64,000 nucleotides of DNA from Sulfitobacter sabulilitoris (GCF_005887615.1 NZ_VANS01000003.1:124001-188000); one strand, 5' to 3'; shown: positions 38,873 to 48,438, numbered from the stretch's first letter. The notes: generated by a model from the letters alone, not told the origin. Program-made: numbers and translations.

Positions 38873-39230
38873 ACCCACCCATGCGGCACCCAAATCAATG
38901 ATCGTAGATTGTCGTAAATACGGACCACTTGAAAAGACTCAGATATTTTGTTCCGTCCCGCTTCCAACAGCCTGATCAATAGTCCGCGTGTCGGTCTCGG
39001 GTGCATCTGGCCACCACGACCAAGGCGAAGACAATAGGCGACCACAGGGGGATGGGGGAGGCGTTTTTTTATGAAGGTGATCCCGATGAACAGACAAGTG
39101 CTGATGTGCATTTCCGAGTTTTTTGGATCGTGAGCCGATTTTGTGAAACCCGAGCACCGTTGATAACCTCGATAACCTAGTAACCTTCGCGCTTACAAAG
39201 GTTATTAAGTTACCAAAGTTATCGTTGATG
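38873..39230. other. Gap holding an iteron-like cluster
   Basis: 358 bp between the DUF2628-like gene and the RepA-like gene. The left part shows nothing. The right end carries the repeat cluster listed separately. Confidence 0.4.
39159..39228. repeat. Iteron-like cluster, candidate replication origin
   Basis: Six copies of a (G/A)TAACCT-like word in about 70 bp: three forward (GTTGATAACCT, CGATAACCT, AGTAACCTT) and three inverted (AAAGGTTAT, AAGTTACC, AAGTTATC), arranged as a large imperfect dyad around CGCGCTTAC. It lies just past the 3' end of the RepA-like gene. Such clusters serve as initiator-binding origins or operators. Confidence 0.5.
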
Positions 39231-40223
39231 TCAGGATTTCGGGAGTATGTAGCGTCCACGGCTCTGTTTCTTCACCTCGTTGGAAATCGACATCTTTCGA
39301 AGCAACTGTTTGATGTTGTTCTCTTCCTTCTCCAGCGCATCAGAGATTTGTTTGGGGCCAAGTGGTTTTTTGGCATCGGTCATGACCTTGATGATTGCAT
39401 TTCGTTCGTCGGATCGTCGAACCGCTGAAGGCTCACCTAAGATTTTCCAAGCCCCGTCCGTTAGCTCGAGTGCGACTTCGATCTCCTCTATTTCCCTACC
39501 TCGGCCATAAAGGGTTGGTCCGTCTACGCCGCGTTGTAGAACCAGTGCAGCGTCGACTGCGCCAGTTAGGCCTGTGGTTCCCGAAATCATGTCAAACGGG
39601 TCATCACCGTGCATTTTGCGCAAGTGGTGAATAAGGACGATAGCAATACCGAGTTCACCCGCCAGCACCTGCAAGGGGCCGAGCGCCGCGTAATCTGCGC
39701 TATAACCAGATTCCTTTTTGCTCTGTGGTTTGATACAGGCCAAAGTATCAATTATGATCAGTCTTGGCTCGTATTCCCCGATCCAATCCCGAAGATCGTC
39801 AAGCAAGCCTTCGTCCAACCGTTTCATTGAGGTCGTAAAATGAAAGGACTTTGGCCAACGATCTGTGGTCCCATAAAGCTTGCGCATGCGCCGCTGTAAG
39901 CGGCGGTGATTGTCTTCCAGAGCGCAATACAAAACGGGGCCTTGCTCACAATTTATCGACCCAAGCGCCACTCCACCCGTCGCGATGGCCATTGCGAAAT
40001 CAAGCGCCATCCAAGACTTGCCAATTTTCGGTTTGCCCGCGAGCAACGTCAGACCTTCCGCGATGTAGCCCTGTACAGCGAACCGAAGTGGTGGAAAATC
40101 CATGTGTTGCAGGTCGCGCGCCGTAAACGTCTCAATACCGTCTTTCCGGGATTTCCGCACACTTGCCTCCCTCTTTGGCCTGCTTGTCTTTGATGCAGTT
40201 CGAATTGACTTAGGATTGGTCAT
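39231..40223 (-). CDS. RepA-like AAA ATPase (RecA/DnaB-fold helicase)
   Basis: A 330-residue P-loop ATPase of the AAA_25/RepA type. Walker A is LLAGKPKIGKSWMALDFAMA (about residues 60-79), Walker B RLIIIDTLACI, and a DnaB-like IVLIHHLRKMHGDDPFDMIS. A C-terminal winged-helix part, PLGPKQISDALEKEENNIKQ, follows. It resembles the hexameric helicase of RSF1010-like plasmids and satellite elements. Its start overlaps the primase stop as ATGA, so the two form a replication pair. Confidence 0.85.
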   Translation of the reverse strand: MTNPKSIRTASKTSRPKREASVRKSRKDGIETFTARDLQHMDFPPLRFAVQGYIAEGLTLLAGKPKIGKSWMALDFAMAIATGGVALGSINCEQGPVLYCALEDNHRRLQRRMRKLYGTTDRWPKSFHFTTSMKRLDEGLLDDLRDWIGEYEPRLIIIDTLACIKPQSKKESGYSADYAALGPLQVLAGELGIAIVLIHHLRKMHGDDPFDMISGTTGLTGAVDAALVLQRGVDGPTLYGRGREIEEIEVALELTDGAWKILGEPSAVRRSDERNAIIKVMTDAKKPLGPKQISDALEKEENNIKQLLRKMSISNEVKKQSRGRYILPKS

Positions 40224-41176
40224 TTGACGTCCCCCAACTTCGAAATGATGCGTGACACCTCAGTTTCGAGCGCGGCATGGTCGTCGCCGTGCTTGCTAAG
40301 GAAATATGGGTTGTGCCAAAGCACACTGGCAATTTCGTCGCGCGTTGCTCCAGCTTCGTGAAGCCCAGAAACGATAGCGTAAATCCGATTGGATCGGTTT
40401 CCCGCTTGAACAGAACTATGTCGAATGAGATGTGCCGTTGAGGTGCTCAGTTTTCGGCGATACCGCTTTAAGACGTCGAGCGGTTTGTGCGCAAAGGGAT
40501 TTAATTCCAACCTTTGTGATTTGACAGCGCGTCTTCCGCCGTTCTCCGTCAACAACTGTGGTCTCTTGGCAATCAACGCAGGATCATGGTGTATAAGGCG
40601 AACGAACGGTTTGCGGTAATCAGGTTTGTGATTGTATGAGCCGGGCAATCTCAGGAATTTCGTGACAGACCAGCCACCGACGTCTCCACCATGACGATAT
40701 GTAAGTGCCTTTGAGTAGGCCTCCGATTTTTGTGGAGAATGCATTTTGTCCCAGTACCACAGTGCCTGTGACCGCCCTTCAGAGGTTTGCCAAACTACAG
40801 ACGGATCAGGGGAAAACTTGAATGGGTCTGCATCATCAACGTCGCACCACCCAAGCCTTGATAAATAGGCGTGCTCTGCCGACCGATTTGGGCGCAAGAA
40901 AACATTGGGACAGAAAAACAGTTCCCAAGAATGACGGTCGCGATTTTCTAGGAAGTATTTGACGGTGTGGCGGCCTTGCAGGTTTGCAAATTGCGTGAGC
41001 ATTCTTGAAGAACCTTTTTGCCGGAAACCCAATGCAACGAATAGCTCTGCGCGTGATCTGTGATGCTTGTCCCAAAGCTCGAAAAGAAAATCACATTGAT
41101 CAGTTATGGTGGCGCTATCTGATGCGCCTTCTTCCCAAAGGGTCGGGAACTCAGTCTTATTGATAGACGGCTTCAT
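40220..41176 (-). CDS. RepB-type DNA primase
   Basis: A 318-residue protein of the RepB/archaeo-eukaryotic primase type. WCDVDDADPFKFSPDPSVVW carries the acidic metal motif, followed by TSEGRSQALWYWDK and GGWSVTKFLRLPGSYNHKP, which are typical of this primase group. It would prime element replication for the adjacent RepA-like helicase. The ATG at 41176 has AAAGG upstream; the longer start at 41200 is less likely. Confidence 0.8.
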   Translation of the reverse strand: MKPSINKTEFPTLWEEGASDSATITDQCDFLFELWDKHHRSRAELFVALGFRQKGSSRMLTQFANLQGRHTVKYFLENRDRHSWELFFCPNVFLRPNRSAEHAYLSRLGWCDVDDADPFKFSPDPSVVWQTSEGRSQALWYWDKMHSPQKSEAYSKALTYRHGGDVGGWSVTKFLRLPGSYNHKPDYRKPFVRLIHHDPALIAKRPQLLTENGGRRAVKSQRLELNPFAHKPLDVLKRYRRKLSTSTAHLIRHSSVQAGNRSNRIYAIVSGLHEAGATRDEIASVLWHNPYFLSKHGDDHAALETEVSRIISKLGDVK

Positions 41177-41266
41177 TGTTTGGCCTTTCATTAGGCACAA
41201 CTTCTCCGTTCACGCGATTAAGCGAGTGGCAGGTCGGTTGCGAAATTTTGGAGGTGGTGGGCGGTA

Positions 41267-41491
41267 TTAGAACTCGGCGTAATGCGTGTGAGAGCGTTCT
41301 TCAGCGCGCTCAGCGAGCCAATGTTCGAGTTCATTCAGCAACCATGCGACGCTTGTGCCCGCAAGGCGGACACGGCGTGGAAATCGTCCACGTGCCTCCC
41401 AGCGCAATAGCGTGCTGTTGCTTACGGTAATACCAAGGCGCTTGAGATCAGCGCGTGTTGCAAGGGCCTTTTGGCCATCCGAAATATTCAT
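41267..41491 (-). CDS. AlpA-like excisionase/regulator
   Basis: A 74-residue MerR-like winged helix protein: LATRADLKRLGITVSNSTLL, RWEARGRFPRRVRLAGTSVA, WLLNELEHWLAERAEE. AlpA-type proteins of P4-like elements regulate the integrase and act as directionality factors. AAGGAAAG precedes the ATG. It is placed between the integrase side and the primase, as is usual. Confidence 0.85.
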   Translation of the reverse strand: MNISDGQKALATRADLKRLGITVSNSTLLRWEARGRFPRRVRLAGTSVAWLLNELEHWLAERAEERSHTHYAEF

Positions 41492-41623
41492 TGTCTTTCC
41501 TTCTACATGTTTGCGTTTGTGAAAGAGCGCTCCGACAAGAATGAAGATGACGCGGATTGGGACGCATTGCGAGCTAAGGTCCTGAAGGTCTCAACTCGAT
41601 TTGAAGTGGGGTTTTCAAAAGGC

Positions 41624-42265
41624 TTACATGTTCGCCTGCATTGGCCCATCTAGCTGCTCAAGCTGCCCTGTGGTTTCGAGAAAAATGCGACGCACAAAAT
41701 CTGGGATCGCACCTGTAGCTATCTTGATTTCCTTGTCCCAGTTACCCCTTGAAAGCTTGAGGTTTGGGTAGCATTCGCGCAGTTCAGACAAGCAGACGTG
41801 GACAATGTAATATCTGATCTCGTGTGTGTGCGTTACTTTGCCAGCCTTTTCGCCAGTGATTTCATCTTCGAGTTCGGCCTGCAAACGTTTGGCCCTGTTC
41901 TTCAGTTCAGCTAAGCTGGCGAGAAGCGTTTCGTCGGCAACAGGCACGACTTCGCCATATCGTTCCCAATGTGCGAAATGTGGACCGTTTTCGTCGGTTA
42001 GAGCGGCTTCCAGTGTCACAATAGGGTTGATAATTTTTCGTTGGAGCCACGTGCTGCGCTGCGTCAGGGACATATCGAAAGGAGCCAATCGAAACCCATT
42101 TGGCGAAGCTTCCACGCCACGCCGAACTTTCAGGCATTCTTCTCGCAGTCTATTCCAGAAGTGGGAAAAGGTTTCGTCATCGGCAACGTTTAAGATATCT
42201 AGGATTTCTTTTCTGCACTGGTCGCCGAAGGGTTCTGCACAATCTTCGTCAGTTCGTTTGCCCAT
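41624..42265 (-). CDS. Unknown protein overlapping the integrase gene
   Basis: A 213-residue soluble protein with a predicted helical centre (ETLLASLAELKNRAKRLQAE and LEDEITGEKAGK). No known domain recognised. Its first 67 bp lie inside the 3' end of the integrase gene in another frame. This is long for a chance overlap and implies coupled expression or a fused boundary; no in-frame start near the integrase stop is as good. Confidence 0.6.
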   Translation of the reverse strand: MGKRTDEDCAEPFGDQCRKEILDILNVADDETFSHFWNRLREECLKVRRGVEASPNGFRLAPFDMSLTQRSTWLQRKIINPIVTLEAALTDENGPHFAHWERYGEVVPVADETLLASLAELKNRAKRLQAELEDEITGEKAGKVTHTHEIRYYIVHVCLSELRECYPNLKLSRGNWDKEIKIATGAIPDFVRRIFLETTGQLEQLDGPMQANM

Positions 42266-43389
42266 TGTTCCAGCGCCTCACGTTTCTCGTTCAAATACGT
42301 GTAGCGATTGTATGTCGCGCCGACGCCTGAGACGACCCCTGATTTATGGTTGGTCACTGCGTCGATCACATGGGGCATCACGCCAATCTTCGCCATGCCT
42401 GTGGAGGCGGTGCGCCTGAAATCATGGAAGCGCCAATCCTGTGTGTTCTCAGGTAACGTCGCTTCGATCCGATCTTTCAGACGACCAAACCCAGAAATCC
42501 CTGAACGCCCTGTCGTGGTGAAAACAAAGTCGCTGTTGAGGAACCTATGCAGTGAACGCAGGATCGCCACCGCCTGTGCAGGCAGGGGAACAATATGCAG
42601 GCGAGCGTTCTTCACACGGCTTGCTGGCAGTTCCCAAACGCCCTCATCAAGATTGAGTTCTGACCAGCGCATTCCCGACACCTCGCTTCTGCGTTGCCCT
42701 GTGATCATCAACAATTTGAGAAATGGCCCGAAAGGGTAGTGCTCAGTTTCGCTGTGCCGCCATATTGCACGAATTTCGTCATCGATGAGCACGCGATCAC
42801 GTTGGATTTCGCGTGTCGGCGGCCTGAGCAGAGCCACAGGTGACGTTTCGATGGTGCCGCGCATGACACACCAGTTCATCAGCTTTTTGATTGCTGAGAG
42901 CGCCCGGTTTGCGCGTGTCGGCGTCCCGTTGGCGATAATACCGTCCAAGACCTTGGTGACGTCCTGTCGCTTGATTTGATCAAGGGGCCTGTCTTTCAAG
43001 CCATCAAACTTGCGCAGTACGCTTGCGGTGCGTTTCCAATCCTTGGTGTTGGGCTTGGCGTGGAGCTCGATAAACTGCGGGATGACTGTACCGAGGGTGG
43101 GCGCAGCATCCTCGGGGATTTCCGGCGCTACATCGTATTCACCCAGTTCGATGGAACGGGCGATCTCCATCGCGCGGCGTCTCGCGTCGGCCAAAGAGAG
43201 CACAGGGTATGGACCGATTTTGATGCGCCTGCGTTTTCCATTGGCGCGGGACATCGTGTAAAACATCCTCGCACCTGTGGTCGACACACGCACATGCAGG
43301 CCGGGTGCTTTCGCATCTTGAACCTCGTACCGCTTAACGGCGGCAGGCTTCATAGCGTCGAGTGATTTGGTTGTCAGGGTCTGTGTCAT
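42199..43389 (-). CDS. int: P4-type tyrosine integrase
   Basis: A 396-residue site-specific recombinase with the N-terminal arm-binding DUF4102-like domain (KSLDAMKPAAVKRYEVQDAK and LHVRVSTTGARMFYTMSRAN). Catalytic residues: Arg in MITGQRRSEVSGM (about 233), His-x-x-Arg in FHDFRRTAST (322-325), His in TNHKS (348), and the nucleophile Tyr in YNRYTY (360-365). Such integrases use tRNA 3' ends, matching the tRNA-Phe duplication. The ATG at 43389 begins MTQTLTTKSL; the 6-residue extension is less likely. It lies about 10 kb from the tRNA and 5 kb from attR, an odd place for this family. Confidence 0.93.
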   Translation of the reverse strand: MTQTLTTKSLDAMKPAAVKRYEVQDAKAPGLHVRVSTTGARMFYTMSRANGKRRRIKIGPYPVLSLADARRRAMEIARSIELGEYDVAPEIPEDAAPTLGTVIPQFIELHAKPNTKDWKRTASVLRKFDGLKDRPLDQIKRQDVTKVLDGIIANGTPTRANRALSAIKKLMNWCVMRGTIETSPVALLRPPTREIQRDRVLIDDEIRAIWRHSETEHYPFGPFLKLLMITGQRRSEVSGMRWSELNLDEGVWELPASRVKNARLHIVPLPAQAVAILRSLHRFLNSDFVFTTTGRSGISGFGRLKDRIEATLPENTQDWRFHDFRRTASTGMAKIGVMPHVIDAVTNHKSGVVSGVGATYNRYTYLNEKREALEQWANELTKIVQNPSATSAEKKS

Positions 43390-43537
43390 GAGAACACTGT
43401 AAGACACCCAGAATCCGCGTGTCAGGGTATGGTTTGAAAAGAACTGACTTTATCTAAGAAGGATTGGGGCAATTTGCATAGGTCTTCTTGCGATTTAATC
43501 GAAAATTGTTTCGAAACACTTGATGAAGATACTCTCA

Positions 43538-44137
43538 TCAATCAGCTTTTAGAACTAGGTGCAGCTGAGAATCCCCCTCGCTATCCAAAGGGCTGTTTCC
43601 CAAACCATCATACCAAAAAAGGCCGAGCAGCCCCAGCAGAAATACTATGCCCAGCAGAATGACCCTCTTAGTCCAGACAAAAACACTTTCTCCCCTTTTC
43701 ACTCTAGTCCATTCAAATTTCAATAGTTCTTTAGCCGCTAGAACGAAGCGGCCTTCGACTTCCTTGATCTTCTCGGGGGTCAAAGAGTTGTTGTCCTGCG
43801 CCAACTTTTCGAACTCGTTCATTGAAGTCAGAAGTGCTTTTGCAGGCTTCTCCGTATCATTGACGCGAAGGGTGATGCCGTGGCTCGCCTCGTTCAACAA
43901 CTTGTAGTTGGTAAGTAGAGCTGAGTTGTCAGCTTCTTCCCCTGATTTCCTGAGGCTCAAGATGTCACACACCGCGTTGATGCTGACGAGATAATCTACG
44001 ACACATTTTCGCAGTTGATCGATCCAGACTTGCCGAAATTCGGATACTTTCTGTTCTTTCCCGATGATTAGCCCAAGCATCGATACTAGACCGGCAATCG
44101 CGGCGGCACCAACCGCACCAATACTGATTTCGTTCAT
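43538..44137 (-). CDS. Membrane protein: TM - helical stretch - TM
   Basis: A 199-residue protein with one hydrophobic helix at the N-terminus (IGAVGAAAIAGLVSMLGLII, about 6-25), a long charged helical region with EQKVSEFRQVWIDQLRKCVV, and a second membrane helix near the C-terminus (VILLGIVFLLGLLGLFWY, about 161-178). I recognise the family type from accessory islands, but no function is known. AAGGAA precedes the ATG at 44137. It is divergent from the conserved unknown gene at 44273, with 135 bp between. Confidence 0.6.
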   Translation of the reverse strand: MNEISIGAVGAAAIAGLVSMLGLIIGKEQKVSEFRQVWIDQLRKCVVDYLVSINAVCDILSLRKSGEEADNSALLTNYKLLNEASHGITLRVNDTEKPAKALLTSMNEFEKLAQDNNSLTPEKIKEVEGRFVLAAKELLKFEWTRVKRGESVFVWTKRVILLGIVFLLGLLGLFWYDGLGNSPLDSEGDSQLHLVLKAD

Positions 44138-44272
44138 TGTCGGTTTCCTTAAGTGACTGCAGGCCACACGCTGGGATTGAAAACGGAAATGGACATGACT
44201 ATCAAGGGCCAACTTCACCGTGTGCGTATTGATCTAGCCATAGGTTACACGCCGAGCAAGGAACTATCATAG

Positions 44273-45238
44273 ATGTCTGAAAAACTAACGTTTCACTTTG
44301 AAGGCGCCCTTGCCGATGAGCACCGCATGAATTTTTATGAGTCGGCGCGGTTTCAATATGCCGCTGCTCGTCTTCTTGTTAAGCTATCTCAGTTTCGAAA
44401 CGCTGGAAAATTCAATAAAAAGATTTCCAGCAAGTCGAACTTTGACGTCAGGCTAGCCAGCCAATCAGATGGCTCATTCAACATCAATGTTGAAGATGCT
44501 GGCAGGGGTAAATCCGAAGATCAGTTTGTGGATGTGTCGTTGGGTGATTTGGTGGCTTATGTCAGCGAGCGTGTCATCGAAAAAATCGACGAAGACTCTC
44601 TGAAAGACGCTGGGATGATTGGCCGTCAGACAGACGCAGACCAAGCTCAGTCTCAAGTTGATGAGATCGCTGAAAGCGTAAACTTGGGTGACACAACACT
44701 TGACGCAGTGCCCGTGAAAATTCGTGACGTAATTAAGCGCCGTCTCGCTGAGGTTTCTAGAGAAGAAAGGATGAACGATAATTCGGATGCAATAAAGAAA
44801 ATTGACTTTGCGCGTAGCCAGAAGTTGATTGCTATGTCTGCTCCATTGATAGGTGAAATGGCAACCGCCCTGCGGCGAAGCGCAGACACTCTGGAGGTAT
44901 CTTCTTCGATATCTGGAAGCGCGAAACCAGTCTTATTTCTAGATCAAAATATGGCCGCAGAAATTGAAACATCCATTGTTGACAAAGAGATTACTGCACT
45001 CCTATGTGATGTAGTTCAATTTAATAAGGATAACGGCTGGGGAAAGGTGAGGATTGAAAACGGGGCAGTAACTGTAAGTTTTAGTATTCCTTATGACATC
45101 TTACCTCGTATCAAACAGACCTTAATTGATACGATGAAAAAAGATCAGGTCTATCTACAGACCTATTTTGTTCGTGATAGAGCCGGTGAAGTTATTCGTC
45201 TCATAGTTGCCGGAATTTTGCCGACCCCTGCAAACTGA
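44273..45238 (+). CDS. Conserved unknown protein (DUF7946-like)
   Basis: A 321-residue soluble protein starting MSEKLTFHFEGALADEHRMN and FYESARFQYAAARLLVKLSQ, which I associate with the DUF7946 group. The second half has a predicted alpha/beta domain (residues about 200-318). No catalytic motif is seen. It is the only long plus-strand gene in the right half of element 1. Function unknown; placement beside a membrane protein and a helicase makes defence plausible, but this is inference. Confidence 0.6.
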   Translation: MSEKLTFHFEGALADEHRMNFYESARFQYAAARLLVKLSQFRNAGKFNKKISSKSNFDVRLASQSDGSFNINVEDAGRGKSEDQFVDVSLGDLVAYVSERVIEKIDEDSLKDAGMIGRQTDADQAQSQVDEIAESVNLGDTTLDAVPVKIRDVIKRRLAEVSREERMNDNSDAIKKIDFARSQKLIAMSAPLIGEMATALRRSADTLEVSSSISGSAKPVLFLDQNMAAEIETSIVDKEITALLCDVVQFNKDNGWGKVRIENGAVTVSFSIPYDILPRIKQTLIDTMKKDQVYLQTYFVRDRAGEVIRLIVAGILPTPAN

Positions 45239-45390
45239 AGTCAGCTCTTGTAACAAGGGTTCTAGATTTTTGGTTTGTGGTTAACTGCCCGCTAGATTTC
45301 ACTTGGGAACCAATATCGTTGAGCTTGTCTGAAAAAGCCTAAAACATAGAAGTTGTCATCTATTCCGCTACAAATTGCGCGTCCTTTGTC

Positions 45391-48303
45391 TTAATCAACT
45401 TTGGGGGCTGAAATCTTCGCCTTTCCTTTGCAGCGTGGGTAGCTGACACAACCAAGAAACGGACCATATCTGCCCCTTCTTTCGACCAGCCACCCATCCT
45501 TGCAATTAGGACAGCTTGGGTACTCAGCGCCACAAGAGCATTTTCTCAAACCAGCAATTTCTTTCCGAACGGGCAAGCCTGTGCCGCAGGCGGTACACGC
45601 GTTCAACGAATTTCCGCAAAGGCTCGCATGTTCGCACCTGTACCAAGTACGCCCATCCTTCGTTGGGACGGGGACCAAATGCCCACCACATTCTCCGCAT
45701 GGATGGTTGAATTCTTCTTTCTGGTGAGCGCCGACTGCACCGTATTCAGGATCATCCATCAACTCGGAAACAAAAGCTGATTGTTTCGACGCTGACCCCA
45801 TCAAGGTGACTGATTTACGTGCACGGGTGAGAGCAACATACATAACGCGGCGTTCTTCGGCGTTTTCAAATGGCTCTGCTTCTGGCGAGACGAGACTTAG
45901 GAGCGGGTCATCAACGATTTCGGACGGAAAGCCTGTGCGTCCTCGAAACATATTCAGGATCACCACATGATCGGCTTCAAGCCCTTTAGATGCATGGATG
46001 GTGCGAAACGAAATTTCCAAGTCAGGGAACTCGCGACGCAACTGCGAGAGATTAGACGGAGCCAAATGCCGATATCGCCCTAGCAGCAATACTGATGCCC
46101 GTTTGCCTTGCTCTGCTGCGCCTTGCAAAGACTGAAGTACCTGCTTCAGCTTGCTTTTCTCATCGGTTTTGATCGTCGAGACAACTTTCAACGCGGGCAC
46201 ATCAGACGTGCCAGCTGGTATCACTGTCTTGTTCAACTGGGCCGGGTTTTGTAACACAAACCTCTTCGCAGCATGTGCAATCTGATCGACTGAGCGGAAT
46301 GTTCTTCCCAGATCCACAGTGCGATGAACTCCTGATTGCCCGTCAAAGGCGCCCCCAAACTTGTCGCCGAAATTTCGCATGAGGTTGATGTCGGACCCGG
46401 CAAATCGGTAGATCGACTGCCAGTCATCGCCAACTGCGAAAATGCGTGCATCACTGTGTTGGGCTTTTAGAGCTTTGACCAAGCGCCCTCGGCTACGGGA
46501 TATATCCTGAAACTCATCTACCAAGATGTGCTTGAACGGGCTGATATACTCCCCCGTCTCGGCATACTTGGTTGCCCGAAAGATCATATCTTCAAAGTCG
46601 ATCCGTCCGTCTAACTGGTTTTGGTATTCCAAATAGACGGGCTCAAAGATGGACAGAAACGCCTTGGCTCGCTTGCCAAGTTTCAAGGTCCGCCCCTTTT
46701 CGGCGCATTCACTCAGTTGGTATCCACCTCCTTTGTAATGCTTCAAGAAGGTTCCAAGAAGCTGCACAAAACTGTCTGCTTGGTTTAGCTCCACCACCTT
46801 GTCAAAGAGCGTTTCTGGTGACCTTGGACTGACGGTCTCAAAGGGCGCAATTTTCTCCGCAAGCGCCTCAAGCAGCTGACCGTCTTCACGCTCATAACTG
46901 AACGTCTCGATCAAAGTTGTTTCATGTTCAGCGTGGACGCCACGTTTCCACTCCATACCCTCGAGATATTCTTCGCGATCAACGAATGGCGCTGTCGTCA
47001 GACGATAGGTTCCGTCTGCCGTTTTCGTACGACGAACCCCGAAATGCTCAAGGTAGATGCCGCTTTTTGATAAGCGGAAATCTGGGCAGTAATCACTGAA
47101 GCCACCTTCAGAAACCTTGTGCTCGTAGTTGGGTTCATACTCATACGCGATGCCGTTCTCATATAGCCAATTGGCAATCATCAACTCTTCTAAACTCTTG
47201 ACCTGTTCGCCTTGAAGGGTACGAAGATCGAGCTTCTCAATGTAGGTGTAGTAGCTGTGCTTTTTCTTGAAATCCCACTCACTTCTCTCATCGAGCCGGG
47301 TGTGGGAGAACCAGCCAACAATGGACTTTGACACCTCAGAAGCCGTCTTGACCAAGGCCCTCAGAATATCTCGGATCAAGGCCAGATACGCCTTATCGTC
47401 GGTGGCATGTGCGGCCAGCGCTGGCTTGCTTCCTTCAACTGTTCCTATGATGTCATAGGCCAACGAATGAAACGTTCTGGCCTCCAACGGCTCACCGCAC
47501 TTTGCCTCAATCCGTTCACTCATCTCTTTGGCGGCAGCACTTGCAAACGCCAACAGCAGAACCTCCTCAGGTCTGCGTGCACCAGACTTTAACAGGTAAC
47601 CAGCTTTGGCCGTTATGACGCTGGTTTTTCCTGAGCCTGCGCCTGCCAAAACCAGTGTTGCATCTTCATCCGAAACGATTGATTCTCGCTGTTCTGGTGT
47701 CAGTGGGTTGCTTTCAAATGTTTCAAAGAAGTCAGACCACTCAAACAGTTGGCGTTCCTCGAATGCTGAGATCGCTTGCTGCCTAATCTGCTGGGCATGT
47801 TGCACAAACGACTGAGTTTTTTTGATTTGATCTCGATGGACATCCTCTAGAGCCTCCTGTGGTAGCTTTGAAAGAAGGCGCTGATCGAGACCACGAGCGC
47901 GTTCCAGTATTGGAGCCACCACGCAGGCAGCCGGATAGGCTACTGTGTTCGCAAGCCCTTCAATTTCCAAAAGTAACGCATCGATGGCCCTTCGGCTGAT
48001 TTCAAATTCGGCTTGGTTGGCCGCTTCCCAGTCCGAGCGAATGCTATCCGAGAAGTCTACCGCATCTTTGAACCGCGCACCTTTGAGCAAATGAATAGGT
48101 TCGTCATCAAATTGGAGCCTTAGTGTAGCCCCCCAAAACCCACTCTCAACTGTTGGAGCCGAAGAAAGCTCTCTCAGCGTGCCAGTGGCCGCACGGCTAG
48201 CTTGGATGACAATCTCATTGCCATCATACCTCATGACTTTGGCATGCCTGCCAAAGGGGTTAAGAAGGAAGCCCACCAACGGTTTTGGCTGTAAACGGTT
48301 CAA
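45391..48303 (-). CDS. UvrD/HelD-family helicase with inserted nuclease-like part and C-terminal zinc fingers
   Basis: A 970-residue SF1A helicase. Walker A is LVLAGAGSGKTSVITAKAGY (217-236), with HILVDEFQDISRSRG (motif II) and VMYVALTRARKSVTLMG (motif VI). Between the halves an insert, YCPDFRLSKSGIYLEHFGV, resembles a PD-(D/E)XK-like segment found in HelD relatives. The C-terminus carries several Cys pairs (CGECGG, CTACGT, CSCGA, CPNC) and a topoisomerase-type zinc ribbon (RYGPFLGCVSYPRCKG). The first 200 residues are a family-specific helical region. The assigned start is TTG at 48303, no good site is seen, and a start at 48234 is possible. It could be a defence or repair helicase. Confidence 0.85.
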   Translation of the reverse strand: MNRLQPKPLVGFLLNPFGRHAKVMRYDGNEIVIQASRAATGTLRELSSAPTVESGFWGATLRLQFDDEPIHLLKGARFKDAVDFSDSIRSDWEAANQAEFEISRRAIDALLLEIEGLANTVAYPAACVVAPILERARGLDQRLLSKLPQEALEDVHRDQIKKTQSFVQHAQQIRQQAISAFEERQLFEWSDFFETFESNPLTPEQRESIVSDEDATLVLAGAGSGKTSVITAKAGYLLKSGARRPEEVLLLAFASAAAKEMSERIEAKCGEPLEARTFHSLAYDIIGTVEGSKPALAAHATDDKAYLALIRDILRALVKTASEVSKSIVGWFSHTRLDERSEWDFKKKHSYYTYIEKLDLRTLQGEQVKSLEELMIANWLYENGIAYEYEPNYEHKVSEGGFSDYCPDFRLSKSGIYLEHFGVRRTKTADGTYRLTTAPFVDREEYLEGMEWKRGVHAEHETTLIETFSYEREDGQLLEALAEKIAPFETVSPRSPETLFDKVVELNQADSFVQLLGTFLKHYKGGGYQLSECAEKGRTLKLGKRAKAFLSIFEPVYLEYQNQLDGRIDFEDMIFRATKYAETGEYISPFKHILVDEFQDISRSRGRLVKALKAQHSDARIFAVGDDWQSIYRFAGSDINLMRNFGDKFGGAFDGQSGVHRTVDLGRTFRSVDQIAHAAKRFVLQNPAQLNKTVIPAGTSDVPALKVVSTIKTDEKSKLKQVLQSLQGAAEQGKRASVLLLGRYRHLAPSNLSQLRREFPDLEISFRTIHASKGLEADHVVILNMFRGRTGFPSEIVDDPLLSLVSPEAEPFENAEERRVMYVALTRARKSVTLMGSASKQSAFVSELMDDPEYGAVGAHQKEEFNHPCGECGGHLVPVPTKDGRTWYRCEHASLCGNSLNACTACGTGLPVRKEIAGLRKCSCGAEYPSCPNCKDGWLVERRGRYGPFLGCVSYPRCKGKAKISAPKVD

Positions 48304-48438
48304 TATTAGGGAACTTTCAAATAAATAGAACAGAAGAGCTAGGTTCTCAGGATATCGACCAATGAGAGGACCTTAAAGCCGAAACCGGGAAATTTCCGAC
48401 TAGCTTTATCTGATCGTACAGACGTTAGAATTGACCGC

